From Sipunculus nudus (taxonomy: Eukaryota > Annelida > Sipuncula > Golfingiida > Sipunculidae), in NCBI GenBank assembly GCA_026874595.1, contig CM049306.1, positions 57,606,019 through 57,670,018 on the forward strand: a stretch of 64,000 nt of DNA, written 5' to 3'. Every line of letters begins with the position of its first letter. The stretch's first letter is position 1. The translations under genes and the position numbers were made by a program. Below the pieces are notes generated by a model that ran no database searches, was not told the DNA's origin, and worked only from the letters and a program-made list of their open reading frames with translations. This document shows, piece by piece, positions 10,730 to 25,700 of this stretch.

Positions 10730-13700
10730 CTGTAAAAATACAATACCCAACACTCAGGTGAATACTACTACACACAATAAACTTCTTCTTTTAATACAAA
10801 ATAATATGTGAACACGTCTTGCTTATTTTTGTGATGCATATGGAAAAATATATATCTTAGATTGCAAAGTGCTTTCTGCATATTTGAAACATGTTATATT
10901 TGTTCATGATTTATGTATTATACTTGCAAACAATTGAGTCATATGATTTATGTGGATCTTTATATGTTATATTTGTAACTCAAACTAGCACATACACATC
11001 AGCCATTCAGCAATTAAATATATCACTTGTGGCACAATAACCCAGTCAAACAATTTTAGTCATACTTTTTTTTATACACCATTTTTATTTTATTATTTCT
11101 TGTCTTGTTTTATGTGTTTGTCTAAGCAAGCCAGTCAAGCCAAATACAATTGTATGTGACGATTTTATCACATATATATAGCAATAAACCATATCTTATC
11201 TTATCTTGTTTATCAAATGTGTGTTATATATGCAAACAAATTTATTAAGATTTGCTTCATTTGCATATTACATGTAGCTGTTTTAGCGGGTAAACTTTGG
11301 AACTATATTACAGCCATTCTTATTTATAACTAAGTGAAATAAGACAAAATTTTACCTTCGTTTCTTGGCCTCATAGCAGAGGAATATTCCCATCATGCAC
11401 ACCAGTATCACCACGATACATCCTACCACCAGCAGAGCAATGGCTACACCAGACAGCCCCCCTGACTGACATGTCTCCGCTGCAACAGTCACATTTAGCT
11501 TAGCAAAATCAGTCTCATAAAGCTTGGTATTCAATTTCAATTCATTTTATTGCAACAAGAATATATTCATTATACATGAGAAGTTCATTTATATATAATT
11601 GTACCTATGACAAAGAGGACTGACTCATAGAGTTTATGTCCTCTCAGTATTAACATTTGATATAGTTGGTAATATGGTGCAGACACTGTGCAATAAGAAA
11701 ACTAAAACTAGAATACAGGTAGTTGACAAGCGACTACGTGTATCGGCCTAAATCAGAGTGGAATGGGTGAAGTGAGGCATGGATTGAGTGGCAAGGGGAA
11801 ATAGAGTGAAGTGTTGCATATTAGCATGGATGTCTGCAGCCAAATGGTGTATGTAGGTTGCGCCACCTACCACAAAATCCAGAAAGCCGTCCAAGTTGTA
11901 TACATATGCAAAATTTGAGGCAGATAAGTCAAACCACTACATGTTTATGAGTGATTTTAGCCCGTGGCAGACAAACAGATGGACGCTGTGCAAAAATGGT
12001 TGAAGGTGGCGCCACCAGTTTTGCGTATGATAAAGAGCTATGTGAGAACTATACACATGCAAAATTTTTGCCCAATCGGTCAAACGGTTCCCAAGATATG
12101 AGCTTGGATGTCTGCTGCATAAACTAGAATGCAGGCGGCGCCACCTGTCATAAAATCAAGAGAGCTGTTGGGGATGTATAAACCTGCAAAATTTTAGGCA
12201 GATATGTCAAACCACTGCCGAGATATGAGTGATTTTATCCCATGGCAGACAAGCAGACGGGAGCTGCGCAAAAATGGCTGCAGGTGGCGCCACCAGTTTT
12301 GCGTATGATAAAGAACTATGTGAGATCTATACACATGCAAAATTTTGGCCCAATCGGTCAAACGGTTCCCGAGGTATGAGCTTGGATGTCTGCAGCGTAA
12401 ATGTGAATGTAGGTGGCGCCACCAGTCATAAAATCAGAAAAGCTATCCAGGATGTATACGCATGCCGAATTTCAGGTGAATTAGTCAAATCACTGCAGAG
12501 ATATGAGGGATTTTGACCCAAGGCAGATGAACAGATGGACACTGTGCAAACATGGTTGCAGGTGGCGCCACCATTTTTTGTGTATGTTATAAAGCTCTCC
12601 AAGGGCTACATTTGTGCAAAAAAATTTTCCTGATCCGTCAAACGGTTCCCGAGATATGTGGGTTTATGTGTGGAAACAGACACACAAACGGACGCAGAGC
12701 GCAGAGGAAAGGTCAGAGGTCAAAACAAAATCGGGGCGCAGCAGTTCACATGTGACCCGAACATAATCCCTGGTTTCGTAAAATTCCGCCCAGCGGTTAC
12801 GGAGGAGTTCTCCGGACACCTACGCCGCGGCGGCAGCAGTGGGCTGAAAACATAGTATCCGCAAAAATCTGTTTTGGCGGATACAATTACACTTTTTGTG
12901 ATATAGAGAAAACAAAATAATAAACATGATTATGAAAATGAATTTCAACATGATTACCATGTTTCTCAAGTAGAGGAAAAATATTCTTTCAGATGTTTAA
13001 ATGTTGATTTTGCACAACAAGGATCAATATCTTTAATAATATTGTTCCAAAATCCTACCCCTTACAATTGTAAAGTTTTACTGTAGGCTGCAGTTTTACA
13101 TCCTACTTGCTCGTACGAAGCATTAGATTTGAATACCTAGTTCTATTAATGAAATATGTTGATTATAATAACAATATACTTCATACATTCATCATAAAGG
13201 GCAACATCCTGTCCATAGGAATGATTAATTACCAGTAGTTAGTAAACAAATTTCAAATATGCTGTATTTGTGGTTAAAATTTTGATATTTTTAAAAAACT
13301 GATATTCTGTAAAATCAAATGCTTTTCATGAAAAATCATCAGAATATTCAAACGGTTTGTAGCAGACATCAAACTTTATTTACTTTACATGGATAGCACA
13401 ACTTATTATAATAACTAATACAAGGCACTTTCCATGGCACAATTTCTACTGGTAGGACCTGGAGAAAACAAACGACCTTCGATAGGCTACTACATCTCAC
13501 AGCCACACCAGGGATCGAACCAGGGTTTCCAGCGGAGAGTGAAGAAGTTTTACCCCTAAACAGTCCTGGCCCCAACAAGCATAATATTACTCTAACATGC
13601 ATTCCACTATTTCAGAATGAAATGGTCAGGGAAAATATTTACTTTTAATATATTTCTTAGACATTTGTATTATGAATGGAATCTCACATGTATCTGTTGT

Positions 13701-16700
13701 CCATTCCTCAGCGTTGTTCAGTGAGTCACAGCTTTGACAACTGTTTTCTGGATTCTTGTCTCCATTTTTGTAACACTTTCCATCAATCATGCAGCTTGAT
13801 GTCTACAAAAAAGCTTTATGTTACCACAATATCTGGGATATGTTGGTATCCATAATCAGTCCAGCTTTCACCATCATTTATAAAGAAAAACAAGATGTTT
13901 CAACCTAACATCCTGATCTGCCCCCTGATTTTATAACAAATACTGGTAAATAGCTTGTGACCTTCATATATGTAATCCCATTTAAAAATTAACATTAAAC
14001 AAATTAAATTGAAATTAAAAATAAAAAAATAATTAAAACTGCATTGCAAAACCTGTCAGATGATGTTATTTAATTTAACTATTAGTGATTTAGCATTTTC
14101 TTCTGATATACCTACCCATTATCACAAACTTTCAACAAACGGACATGTCTTCAGTAACCCCATTTGCATACAGAGTACAAATATTCAACCAACTCATTAA
14201 AGTAACTCATATATTTTAAACAAAATAAAACTTAAAATAAAATCATGAACTTTAGCTACAAAATTTCAAATAATACACAATTTGCATACCAGTCTCGCAC
14301 AGCGAGCAGTGGTGACAGCACCAATGATGCTACAGTCATAGCACTGTGAGTGGAACGGTAGGTGAATGGTATAGGATGAGCTTGTCTGTTGACCGTTGTT
14401 AGTGACATAAATGTAGCCCGGTTTTGATGCTTCGGCAGCTCCAAGGTTGCAGATGACATTCTCCTTGTCAATGTAGGTGACTGGTAAAGTGGAGGTCCTA
14501 CCCGTCTTCTTCACTACATTGGTAACCTGGGAAAATTCAATCAGATCATATTAAACAATGTCACCAGAACAAGGGGATATAACATAGAATCGTGTCACCT
14601 GTACAGGGTAGAACAACTTCAATTTGTGTCGCTTGAAAAATGATAAAAATACTCAGATTATTTAACCAAGACAGATGGGCACGCACAGTTTTTGGGATGA
14701 TTCCCTTTTTCAACTAAATTTAAGTTTCTTTCCGAATTCATACTATTAAATTAATACATATAGTACACTGTATGGCAGCGGTAAAAACCCACTCCCCTGT
14801 AATATCACTAGTGTTGAGAAAAAAACAGATATGAATGGAATAAGATTCCCCGTAAAGTCAACACAATATTAAACATTACAAGGCCAATAGTATTCATTTA
14901 TTTTAAGGTTGATGGTCATGGCAGATTGATATCAGGGTTTTACTGTTCTACAGTAGGAAAACTATATCTTACCTCAATCTCTTCTAAAATACACTTGAGT
15001 CCATTTGTATTGGCAAAGTTATCTCCAAACACATTGATGGTATTACAAGTGCTGTTTGTTAGGTCACACAACCCTTTGTTTTCAGCAGAGTCCACTAGAG
15101 GGGCTGCAGTGATGCTGATGGAACAGTCACTGCCATTATAACCAGCAGAACACTGGCACACACCTGTAAAATATATACAATAATGTAACCACATTTAATA
15201 GAGATGATGGGACAGTTATCGAAACAGCAATAGAACACTGGCACACACCTGTAAGCACAGTAAACTTGTCACATTGTGCATAGTAATGATGGAACTAGAT
15301 GTGTCGGAATGACACGAATGCCCCCGCCTGGGGCAAATTAGAAACATTTGTTAAATTTTGAAAATTTTTTTAAGTTCAGTAGATGTTGTATGGTCAAAAG
15401 TAGGTCAACAAGGGCAAAATGCAAACTCCATCTGTAACCGGTCATTATCAAGCAACACACCAAAAATCAGGCCAGTATCTGCAGGCATTGTGAAAAAAAG
15501 TCCATACATGTGCATTTTCCATAAAAATTTTTTTTCATGAAATTTTCTATGTTTAGGAGCCCTAAAACAATCAAAAGTAGGTCAACCGGGATGAAATGCG
15601 AACTCGATCTGTAACTGTCATTATCTGCCCACACATAAAAAATCAGGGTGGTATCTGCAGGCATTGAGGAGAAAAAGTCGGTACATATGCATTTGTTATG
15701 AAAATTTCTATTTTTCATGAAATTTTCTATGTTCAGGAGCAGTCAAATGGTCAAAAGTAGGTCAACCGGGACAAAACAAGAACTCGATCTGTAACTGGTC
15801 ATTATCTGCCTACACACCAAAAATCAGGCCCGTATCTGCAGGCACTGCAAAAAAAAGTCTGTACATGTGCACTTTTTTATGAAATTTCTATGTTTGAGCA
15901 CCGTCAAACGGTCAAAAATAGGTCAACTGGGACAAAATGTGAACTCGATCTGTAACTGGTCATTATCTGCCCACACACCAAAAATCAGGCTAATATCTGC
16001 AGGTATTGGGAAAAAAATGCTGTACATATGTATTTGTCATGAAAATTTCTATTTTTCATGAAATTTTCGAAGTTTAGGAGCCGTAAAACTGTCAAAAGGA
16101 GGTCAACTGGGACGAAACGCGAACTTTATCTGTAACTGGTCTATATCTGCCCACACACCAAAAATCAGGCCAATATCTGCAGGCATTGCGAAAAAACGTC
16201 TGTACATGTGTATTTATTATGAAAGTTCATATTTTTCATGAAATTTTCAAAGTTCAGGAGCCGTAAAATGGTCAAAAGTAGATCAACCAGAAAAAAACCG
16301 CAAACTTGATCTGAAACTGGTCTATATCTGCCTACACACCAAAAATCAGGCCAATATCTGCAGGCATTGTGAAAAAAAGTCCGTACATGTGTATTTGTCA
16401 TGAAAATTTCTATTTTTCATGAAATTTTCGAAGTTTAGGAGCCGTAAAATGTTCAAAAGTAGGTCAACCAAGATGAAACACTAACTCGATATGTAACTGG
16501 TCATTATCTGCCCACACACCAAAAATCAGGCAAATATCTGCAGGCATTGCAAAAAAAAGTCCGTACATGTGTATTTGTCATGAAAATTTTAATTTTTTCA
16601 TGAAATTTTCTAAGTTTGGGAGCCGAAAACGGTCAAAAGTAGGTCAACTAAGATGAAATGCGAACACGATCTGTAACTGGTCATTAGCTGCCTACACACC

Positions 16701-19700
16701 AAAAATCAGGCCAATATCTGCAGGCATTGTGAAAAAAAGTCTGTACATGTGTATTTGTCATTAAAATTTCTATTTTTTCATAAAATTTTCTAAGTTTAGG
16801 AGCCGTAAAACAGTCAAAAGTAGGTCAACTGAGACGAAATGTGAACTCGATCTGTAACTGGTCATTATCTGCCTACACACCAAAAATCAGGCCAATATCT
16901 GCAGGCATTGCGAAAAAAAGTCCGTACATGTGTATTTGTCATTAAAATTTCTATTTTTCATGAAATTTTCGAAGTTCAGGAGCCGTAAAATGGTCAAAAG
17001 TAGATCAACCAGAAAAAAAACGCAAACTTGATCTGAAACTGGTCTATATCTGCCTACACACCAAAAATCAGGCCAATATCTGCAGGCATTGTGAAAAAAA
17101 GTCCGTACATGTGTATTTGTCATGAAAATTTCTATTTTTCATGAAATTTTCGAAGTTTAGGAGCCGTAAAATGTTCAAAAGTAGGTCAACCAAGATGAAA
17201 CACTAACTCGATATGTAACTGGTCATTATCTGCCCACACACCAAAAATCAGGCAAATATCTGCAGGCATTGCAAAAAAAAGTCCGTACATGTGTATTTGT
17301 CATGAAAATTTTAATTTTTTCATGAAATTTTCTAAGTTTGGGAGCCGAAAACGGTCAAAAGTAGGTCAACTAAGATGAAATGCGAACACGATCTGTAACT
17401 GGTCATTAGCTGCCTACACACCAAAAATCAGGCCAATATCTGCAGGCATTGTGAAAAAAAGTCTGTACATGTGTATTTGACATTAAAATTTCTATTTTTT
17501 CATAAAATTTTCTAAGTTTAGGAGCCGTAAAACAGTCAAAAGTAGGTCAACTGAGACGAAATGTGAACTCGATCTGTAACTGGTCATTATCTGCCTATAC
17601 ACCAAAAATCAGGCCAATATCTGCAGGCATTGCGAAAAAAAGTCCGTACATGTGTATTTGTCATTAAAATTTCTATTTTTCATGAAATTTTCTAAGTTTA
17701 GGAGCCGTAAAACGGTCAAAAATAGGTCAACCAGGACGAAACGCGAACTCGGTCTGTAACTGGTCTATATCTGCCCACACACCAAAAATCAGGCCAATAT
17801 CTGCAGGCGTTGCGAAAAAAAGTCCGTACAACTGTTTGATTTCGGAATGACGGAAGGACGGACATGGGTAAAACTATATGCCCCGGCCACTTCCTTCCTA
17901 AGGACGGACATGGGTAAAACTATATGCCCCGGCCACTTTGTGGCCGGGGCATAGAAAGGTTTCATAAAATGGAGAACTGACAAACAAACATATATTGTAC
18001 TTATTAAATTATCATAATGAGAATAATGATGATGGAATATTCTTTTTAATTTCTTGCCATAAATTAATGCTTAATGAAACACAGGAGATCTATAGCTAGT
18101 GCAAGGACAGACATACTTGGCTACATGGTTTAAAAGGAAAAAGTCAGCTGACACATGCAGTGTGTGTAACTGAAATTTACTTAAACTATCTACTATTTTA
18201 GTGACCTTAAAGGATCAACACTTCACAACAAACAATAACATTAACAACCACAATGCCTTAACCTTCATTATTTCTGACCATTCAATATAAATAAACTACC
18301 TAACACTTAACCATTCTTTAAACTATGGCTGTAACAATTCACTGGTACAAAAACACAAACTTAAATATTGTAATAGCATCATCAGGTTGTCATTTATCAA
18401 TATGTTGACAATATTTATCCATCCAACCAAATGTCTCACATTTAAATAGTGACCCCTGGCATGTAAAAAGCCAGTATTCAGGCGTATGTAAGGCAAAACA
18501 CAAATGGAATGGTCAGAAATCAGTCAATCAGCATCTGATTTGCTAACCACTGCATGATAAATCCAACTAAAAGGGCTGTTAAATTATTCATGAAGTGTAG
18601 GGGCAATGGCATGACAAAATGGAGCAATGGAATGACAGACCAGAGCACCAATTGACCTCACCAACAGAGCCCTTTTGACCTAAAAATTATGAGCCCCCAA
18701 AATGCTCCTAGACAGAAGGTTGTCTTCCTTGCTACAGCTATTTACAGGACAATAATGACGTCACAAAGGTTGATGAGACAGACGTTGGATTGACTGGCAT
18801 CATCATCACGAATTGCTGCACTGATTTATATATCTCAGTCATTGATAGCTGTCTTGCAAAATTTAGGATTATTTGTCTCATACGAATTACGTGCCATGCA
18901 GGTAAGGCGTTATTATTCACACGGTAGTCAGAGGAATTGCTCCTGCAATCTTTGGCCTAGAACTTTTGATACGATCTCCTTTGTATAAAAAAAATATCCT
19001 GGAAAACATGCCGGCATAGGTAGTGGTACAGACTACACGTATTCTGTTTGGGAGAGGTCTTCCAAATTCTGCAAATTATATAAAGGTCAGGTAACTCGTG
19101 GTTTACAGTAATATCGGTGACCTGATTGGCTGCATGGGACACTTACGCTCATGATTATTTATTAAATGAATATGCTATTAAGCTTATGTAAAGTTAATGG
19201 TGAGGTCAATTGAAGAGCAATGACTTGGAATCTGGACACTAACACTACCTCTATGGATCTTTTGTGTGTCATATCGTGAATGAAGTATCATAATCTGTAC
19301 TGTATTGTGAGATAATGTATTGTTACAGGCCTTACCTTGATCACAGGTACCATGTCCACTACAGTCGTTAGGGCACAAGGCATTAAGGATGGTGTACATG
19401 GGCTGTGGGTTTGTAGGATCCTGTACTTCAGAACCTTCATTCAGTGCTGTCTCACAGTCAGTCCGGATCTTCTCAACAGCTGCCTCAGCCCACACTAGCT
19501 CGTCAGACCGCTGGTGACAAATACAGATACTTACTCAGTAATTTAGTGATTAACACCATTTATCAGTATCATATGCCTTTAAAACTGAAACTGACTCTGC
19601 TAGGATTGACTCTGACTTAAACTGCACAATGTTATATGTCATACAGTGTCTGCATATGACATATCAAAAAGAAGACCAACGTTTAATCAACCATCAAATC

Positions 19701-22700
19701 AAGTATAAATGAAAATTATAAAGGAGATCTATATGTAACAGATGTGAACTGAAGAAACTATTTTATGCAAAAGATGCAGATTGAAATGCAAATGTGAACA
19801 CATGTGAAGTGTGAATAGAATGTGGATTTAGAGACAGTAAAATGCTATTTGAGATTGAATTCAGTGAATACAAGTAGAGTGAATACAGCTTTACTTACCC
19901 CTATATCTTCCACACAGCTGTCTATTTCAAACTGGTACGTGGCGTTGAGAAGGGTTCTGCAAGCTTGAGCAGCACGGCTGTTCACGATGAAGTCTTCACA
20001 GTACTTGGTAGTATTCGCCAAGGTGTGTCCACTGGCGGTGGGCCATGATATAGTCTGTAACACAGCACAGTCAATAAGCTGGGCTCGAAGAAGTTCTACA
20101 ATGGACTTTGCAAGTCCTCAGTTTATAGTATGAATAATTCAGATAAATAATGAAATAATCCAAAGCTACCAAATCTGAATACCATGCAGCCTTTCAGCCA
20201 TTCCTGAGGCCAAATGTTGTGACTGGTATTGGTGAGTTTGGTTCTTTATCTGTTAAATTCAACTGCACATAATGACACTGGGGGCATTGATTTGACCCAT
20301 GTCTGGTACTTACACTATGAGCATTGATTTGAGCCACAACCACGTCTGGTACTGACACTGGGAGCATTTATTTGAGCCATGTCTGGTACTTACACTGAGA
20401 GCATTTATTTGAGCAATATCTGGTACTTACACTGGGAGCATTGAGTTCAGCCACATCTGGTACTGTGTAAGCATCATCATCTGTTTGTAATGCTCTCTTC
20501 TTTCTATTCAGGAATGGCTGAGGTTCTTTCACAAATACTACATTGTTGATCCATCTGTTTGTCTGTTCTCTCACTGAAAAGAAACAATGTATGAGTAGAG
20601 AGGAATTTATATTGAATCAGTCTTTCCATACTTAAATTATGAAAAAAAATATAATATGAGTTTTAAAAAAACATCTTGTGTTGGCTGAGTCAATGATGAT
20701 GATCATTTTACTACATTTTACAAAAACAGTATATAAATGAAAATTATTAATGGTAAATATATATATTAAATTTCCTACAGGCCATTCTTGTATCCATGTC
20801 CACTTGCTTTTATTGTGATATTTCTGTATTCATTTAAGGGTAGCTTGATTGGCCCATGTAAGAGGCAGAACAGGAAGGATTTTATTTTATATTCCTTTGT
20901 ATTCTGTGATAACTGTTAAATTTGATAAAGAAATCTGAAAAATAAATCAAAAGAAAAATGGACAGGATACTCAGATGGACTTTAGTAAATTAAAACATGG
21001 GTAAACACAAGAGACAAAATGAGGTACGGTCTTGTAAAGGTTACCTGTCCTGGTGTAGAACTGGCATGGCTGAACAGCAATATCAGAATTACACACAGCT
21101 GCATCTGGGTTCATACAGGTACAGAAGTTGGATATACCAGACCTGTCCAGAGTCAGTGCTGAGCTCAGGGATGCTGCTACACCAGTCCAGATTGTACCTC
21201 TCCTCTTGTACACACTAGAAAAACACCACATCATACAGGCACTAATTGATGAACAACACAATTATGTGACAATACTTATAACACTAGCTTGTTTCTACTG
21301 ACGAATATACAGAATACTGAATACACTGTAGTTATCATGAGGTGGCCACTTATTATTTTTTTATCAGTCTTTCAAACTTTTATATTATTAAACAGTTAGG
21401 CATAAAAGCAATTGAAGGCCCACAAATTCAAATGAAGTGAAAACCTCGGTGTCTTTTTTATTACAAACTGATGGATTCTGCTTCATTCAGTGACATGGTG
21501 TCACTTCAGTGACCAATGATTTAAATGGAGATATGCCACATGATTCAGTTGATGATGTAAGTTAAACAAGAGCACCACAAACGTGTATAATTTGCCCATC
21601 TTATGACCACTGACCTCATAAAATATGTGTGAAATCTGCTAAGGAATTTAACTGGGGTGAGAAACTTGTTAAATATGTATAACGAGTTTCATGAAAATTC
21701 ATAGGATTTTTGTTTAGTCACCACTGTGCTTCCAAAGTGCAATTACCTCTGACCACATTAAAAATGTGTGGATTTTCCTGGAAATTCAACTTAGGCGAGA
21801 TATTTTACTGATTAACATTTCTGATGAGTTTTATAAAAATCCTTTATATTCTTCCTAAGTTATCATGGCCAAAGCACAAAGTAGCCAAATGACCTGTGAC
21901 CTTATTAAATATGTGTGGATTTTGCCCATAATACAACTTGAGAGAGAGTCTGTTGGTAAGTAGTTATGGTGAGATTGGTGAAAATTCACCAAAGCCCCAG
22001 TAAGTTATCGCTGAAACACTAAAAGTCAACGGACAGATGTCATATGACGGGCGTATGAAAAAAAACCTGTCTGGATTTAATCTCTCCAGTGGCCTGATTC
22101 AGAGTTAGTATGTAGAGAACTCACTTCCAGGAGTTGATGAAGGCATTGGTGTTGAGAGCCTTGAGACCTGCTGGGGTCAGCAAATTGTCTGCTGGTGACC
22201 TTGACACTGATCCACAAAGTCCTGTCAATATTTATATAGAAACTCAACATGGCAGCAGTATCAGATGCAGTATGTGAAGTTACAAGGTCGATTCAGTTTT
22301 GGTCACGGCTCTTTGATCCTGTTGCATAATGTACTACTATTTGTTTTATCTATTTTACAGTTGACATATTTTGCACTTGGAATATTTTATTTAGTTTGAG
22401 GAAGGATTATCTTATTCCTAAGGCACCCTAATTACAACATTTAACATCAGCTCATAATGTTATCAAAGGGTTTAACTGTCAATAAAACAATTTGTTATAA
22501 TGTAAACACTTAGTCTCATAAAAGGAATGGTGCAATATACTGATACATTGATCAACATAAGAGGACTGATACAAACGGCAGATGGTTCTGACAAGAATTA
22601 AATGTTGAAAATATCATGATATCTCTAGTGATAGACATCATATGTTTAAAATATCACAAAACAACTATGATACTAATATACTACTAAATAAATGATAATG

Positions 22701-25700
22701 TAAGTCAATTTCTACAAGTTCTCTCCATCATTTGTGTACTATTCAGCATACCTTCCACACTGTCTATGTCAGCACCAGATGGTCTTATCCAAACACCAGT
22801 CCCTATGATCCTTCTAAAACCAACTCGGTAATTTCCATTAATTTCAACTGTGGTACCAGTAGGTAGGAGGATCTGTGGAACAAGAACAGATACATTATCA
22901 CACAGAAGCTTGGGAGTCATTCTTTTCCTTAGGTTTTTTAACATATAGATACCCTGGTGTCACAGAAAACAGTCTTACAATTATTATGAGAGCAGAAGGC
23001 ACTCAGAGAAGACATGAATGGGTTGCCACATGGATCTTTAATCCCACATCTTAATCTGACCAAAACTTTAACAGATGGCCTCAAAACTTTAATCATTTCA
23101 TCCTAAGCCAGTTAGCCCACCTTCCCCAAGCTTCCAATGAAAACTTTTGGAGACATTGTGTGGACATACAAGCAAGCACAGGAGGACACATAACTGCTGT
23201 TAGCTTCATAGGTTGAGGTAAGACATACATCAGTATAGGCCTAAGACCAGTGTGGTCTTTACAAACTTTCACTGTCCAAAGCATCCGAATCCTATATTGA
23301 CTCATGAATACATTAAGCTGTAATTAGTTCACATTATTATACAGTCTGAGCAAATGCTACGTAATAATGCCATAGTTGGATTTAGATTACATATCAAATA
23401 CTCTGGAATGTACCAAAACTTTTCCATCTCTCATGAAAAAGTGTATGAATATTCTTTATTCTTCTCTATAGGTAGAGAAGTGACATCGTCAAAGTGGTTG
23501 TACCAGTAACAAGTAAATTCAGGGAATTATGTCCTCCGCTAGTGACATCTGTTGGTGATTAGTGACACTAAATGTGCTGATTCACTACCGTAAAATCTGT
23601 GAAATTTCGTACAGAAAAAAATAATTAAATTTGTGAAAGTCCGAAATTCAACAATCCATTTCAGCAGTTTTAAAATTATGGTCTTGACAAGTTGAGATGC
23701 CTCGTCGGCAGTGGGCGATAATAGGAGCCTCAAGTATTCACTCGCCGATTTTGCATTCATCCGTGTGAACCATGAAGTTTCATGAATAAAAACATTATTT
23801 TCTATACTTGTGTTGTTTATTTTATATTAAATCACTTTGGAAAAGTAATCTTAAAAAGTATATCTGAAGGATTTAATCCTGTCATGAAGCTCGACACCCG
23901 TACATGCTTGCGTGACATCCGGGACTTTGCCCGGGGACATTGTTTTTCAGTTGGCTTACGCATGGAAATCCCCACTAATGGAGCACAAAAAACTAGAGGT
24001 CTTTTGATCACTTAAAGAGTTAATCGATCCTGATTTTCCAATATCAAATATCCAACCTCCGTTAAACTTCATGAACGTCTGCCAGCTCTCTGATGTACCG
24101 TTTGATCTCGTGTGACTTGATTGTTGGGTGATACGGTACCCGGGTACTCGATACTGGGTCGTTCTGGTGTGACATTAAAGATATTTCTTTTAAATGTTTT
24201 AATGGAAATTAGCATTAATTTTCAAACTGGTTAACATTGCTATTACATACACCAGAGCGCTGAGCTTGCTTGAAAGAGACCAATTTGAACCTGGCTTACA
24301 CACAGAAATCCCCCTTTACGGTTCACGTAAAGCTAGTGTTCTTGAGATCATTTACAGAGTTAATCCTGATTATCCAATTTCCAACCTCCGTCAAACTTCA
24401 TGGACGTCTGTCAGTTATTCACAGCGTGTCGCTCGCACCCCGGACAATTAAGCAACTCACATTAGAGATATTTTAAGCTTTTCTATTGTCGCTGAAACAA
24501 AAATCTTAGTTTTCAGTCAAATTACATTCTATATGATGTAGATATAATTCATATTAATTATCAATAGCATGGCATTCACATCGATCGGACCGGTAGGCTT
24601 GTTCAAAACCAGATAACAGGGTGAGGTTACGTCAGTGTTACATTCACGGCAGTCCTGCTAATGTCAAATATGGCGTAACAGACCATCGGCAGTTCGAAAT
24701 TTAACATGTCATTTTAATAATTATGGTTACTGAAGAAAGACCATGTACGAAATTCATGGAGGTACGAAATTTCACAGATTTTACGGTATATCAACAATGA
24801 AAGATCCTATCATATTATTATCTTATCAGACAGACACTCCAAAACCAATCCCAAGCAAAGGTATGTATGAGAGCAATCACTGACCCAAATTTGAAAGAAA
24901 TCAGATAATATTTAGGAAAGTTATAGCACGGAAATGAAAAAGTGACGGACAGACAGATGGATGGATGGACAGACAGACAGACAAACCCAAATCAATGTCC
25001 CCCGTTCCGAGGAAGTGGAGGACAAAACTGGTCATCAACCAAATAATGGAATAACCTTGTATCTCTGATTGTTGATCACAAAGATTCTAGTTCCTGAGGT
25101 GAGTTCTCCATTCATAAACAGGTACTTCCTGAAGCCTCCTCCTCGGCATTGGTCAATCCTGATGACATCATCACCAGACTGCACTGCCACGCCACAGATA
25201 CAACTGGCGTAGGAAAATGGGAATGTACAGGGTCGCTGGAATGTGTGCACCTGAAGGAAAGCCATATTCACTTTTAAGCAAGAATTTTTAAAATGAAATT
25301 ATGAGTCAAATGGTTCGAGAGAAATTAAAATCTTATAAAATGTACTATATTGTATATTTGCCTTTTTCAAAAGAGATAATGTTTTAAACAACCAATTTTT
25401 GTTTCATATTTCTCTGATAATTATTTAATAATCTCATTTAGATTGTGTTAATTTTTAGATTTTCATGATCAGATACTAAACAGTTGTCTAAACCTCAATG
25501 ACAAGTACTGAAGATGGATAATGATATTGGATAGATAGATTACTTACTGCGTATGGCAATGTCTTGTGTCTGTACAATATAAACTCCTGTGTCTTGTAGT
25601 TGTTGTACTTTCTAAAATACAAAGACACATTCACAGACATATTACACACTGTAGGATGAAGAAGAAACATGGAATAAAAGAACACTTGACTTGTTGTCAA

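Noticed and set aside
12229-12855. Frames in the family B elements (also 48555-49461)
   Set aside because: The same frames appear in both copies because the elements are related. They cross tandem-unit boundaries and have no domain features.
15467-17983. Minus-strand frames repeating CRYWPDFWCVGR-type peptides
   Set aside because: They follow the ~180-bp repeat monomer, have stops at each unit, and occur wherever the repeat occurs (also 3094-3423).
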